Source: Saccoglossus kowalevskii (Eukaryota; Hemichordata; Enteropneusta; Harrimaniidae). From it: 17,040 nt of DNA. Numbering within the stretch: the first letter of the stretch is position 1; every line of letters begins with the position of its first letter. Position numbers and translations under genes: made by a program. The stretch is from NCBI RefSeq assembly GCF_000003605.2, contig NW_003109979.1, positions 224,579 to 241,618 on the forward strand. Direction: 5' to 3'. The notes below the pieces were generated by a model. That model did not search any database. It saw only the letters and a program-made list of their open reading frames with translations, and had not been told where the DNA came from. Of the stretch, positions 16,495 through 17,040 are shown piece by piece.

Positions 16495-16526
16495 CTCAGG
16501 TGTTCCTTAAATTGTTTTGAGTAGTA
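16495..16526. repeat. right terminal inverted repeat of the Tc1-like element
   Basis: CTCAGGTGTTCCTTAAATTG continuing to GAGTAGTA, the inverted partner of 16042-16071, followed by TA. Confidence 0.8.
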
Positions 16527-16528
16527 TA

Positions 16529-17040
16529 TTTAAAATTTTAAATGAACAATAAATATATAATGTGCAATTAATACATCTACAACCTTAACATAAATTGATT
16601 TGATGATCCTAGATGGTATTTTTTGATATAACTATATCTCTGTTACACTGGAGTACTACCCATTGGTTCTAAAGACATTATATCTAATGATAATTTTTCA
16701 ATTGGAGATTTGGTTTAGGTCAAGGCTTACCTGTTGGCGAGTTCCCTGACGCTAGATTTCCTACACACGTTGGTCAACTGTAATTGTTGAAAACAGTGCG
16801 GGTCACGTAGGGTCAAATATAATTTATTGTAAAATGAAAACATCTGCCTGCCACATAAAAACAGCTGTTTTTATGCATTTTTGCAAAATCGGTCTTTTAA
16901 AAGCAAATTTTTTTATTCTTTACTCTATGTTTTTATATTACCCAATACCAGCAAATACAAGTGTGCATGGAATCATAGGAAGAAACGGTGTGTATTGCCA
17001 TGTGATAACTATCATAAAGGTGATTGGCAGGTCATACTTA
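16529..17040. other. no gene recognised at right edge
   Basis: AT-rich sequence without coding frames. It contains one perfect 22-base palindrome at 16854-16875. Confidence 0.3.
16854..16875. repeat. perfect 22-bp palindrome
   Basis: CATAAAAACAG and CTGTTTTTATG are exact complements with no spacer, centred on the E-box CAGCTG. It could be a bHLH site in an A/T context or a cruciform-prone spot. No gene lies beside it. Confidence 0.9.

Larger units (their letters stand above)
16042..16526 (-). mobile_element. internally deleted Tc1/mariner-like element
   Basis: The ends are inverted repeats: TGCTACTCAAGACAATTTAA from 16042 and, on the other strand from 16526, TACTACTCAAAACAATTTAA, with the match extending to about 30 bases. 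TA lies outside each end (16040-16041 and 16527-16528), the target duplication of this superfamily. The element is only 485 bp, against about 1.2-1.7 kb for full-length relatives, because the N-terminal DNA-binding half and first catalytic Asp are missing. It is non-autonomous and, given repeat divergence, not recent. Confidence 0.85.

Overview
The window looks like AT-rich nuclear DNA from an invertebrate animal, probably a marine lophotrochozoan. Genes are sparse, with splice signals, AATAAA poly(A) signals, microsatellites, Tc1-type and SINE-type debris, and no bacterial operon layout. An AGGGAGATAACT motif near 7599, which I remember as common in mollusc repeats, hints at Mollusca, but this is only a hint.

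The clearest content is a small family of GNAT N-acetyltransferases, all on the minus strand. Two are intact 226-residue genes (697-1377 and 10237-10917), about 89% identical. Both have an uninterrupted coding region, a probable spliced 5' leader, a TATA-like element, a shared CACGTG E-box and a conserved AATAAA. The third (3457-3769) is a pseudogene with an internal deletion and stops. A GEP motif near residue 34 and the S/T-x-x-x-S-x-x-x-Y pattern at 178-186 point to the insect-type arylalkylamine (dopamine) N-acetyltransferase branch. The two intact genes lie in a segmental duplication of about 1.5 and 2.0 kb. Outside the genes the copies differ mainly by an extra 306 bp in the 3' flank of copy 1 and an extra 837 bp in the leader intron of copy 2.

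Layout: 1-1692, copy 1 and its promoter; 1693-3450, no gene recognised, with degenerate simple repeats; 3457-3769, GNAT pseudogene; 3947-5450, a promoter-like block present twice (3970-4110 and 5038-5450), the second interrupted by a MITE-like insert; 5918-7540, two inverted copies of one repeat tail flanking a GC-richer stretch with ETS, CCAAT and NRF1-like motifs and two candidate exons; 7550-9300, AT-rich with nothing recognised; 9302-9652, a GPCR-like open fragment; 10035-12085, copy 2; 12437-12639, a candidate first coding exon next to an E2F-type motif; 12866-14075, minisatellites and a decayed tRNA-derived SINE head; 14632-15746, an eroded protein-coding remnant in several frames; 16042-16526, an internally deleted Tc1/mariner-like element with both inverted repeats.

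Functionally, only the two acetyltransferases can be called with confidence. They would act as soluble acetyl-CoA-dependent enzymes on amines. Their differences concentrate in the cofactor-binding half, so they may be diverging in activity. Everything else is regulatory debris, mobile-element debris or single-exon candidates that need RNA or protein evidence.
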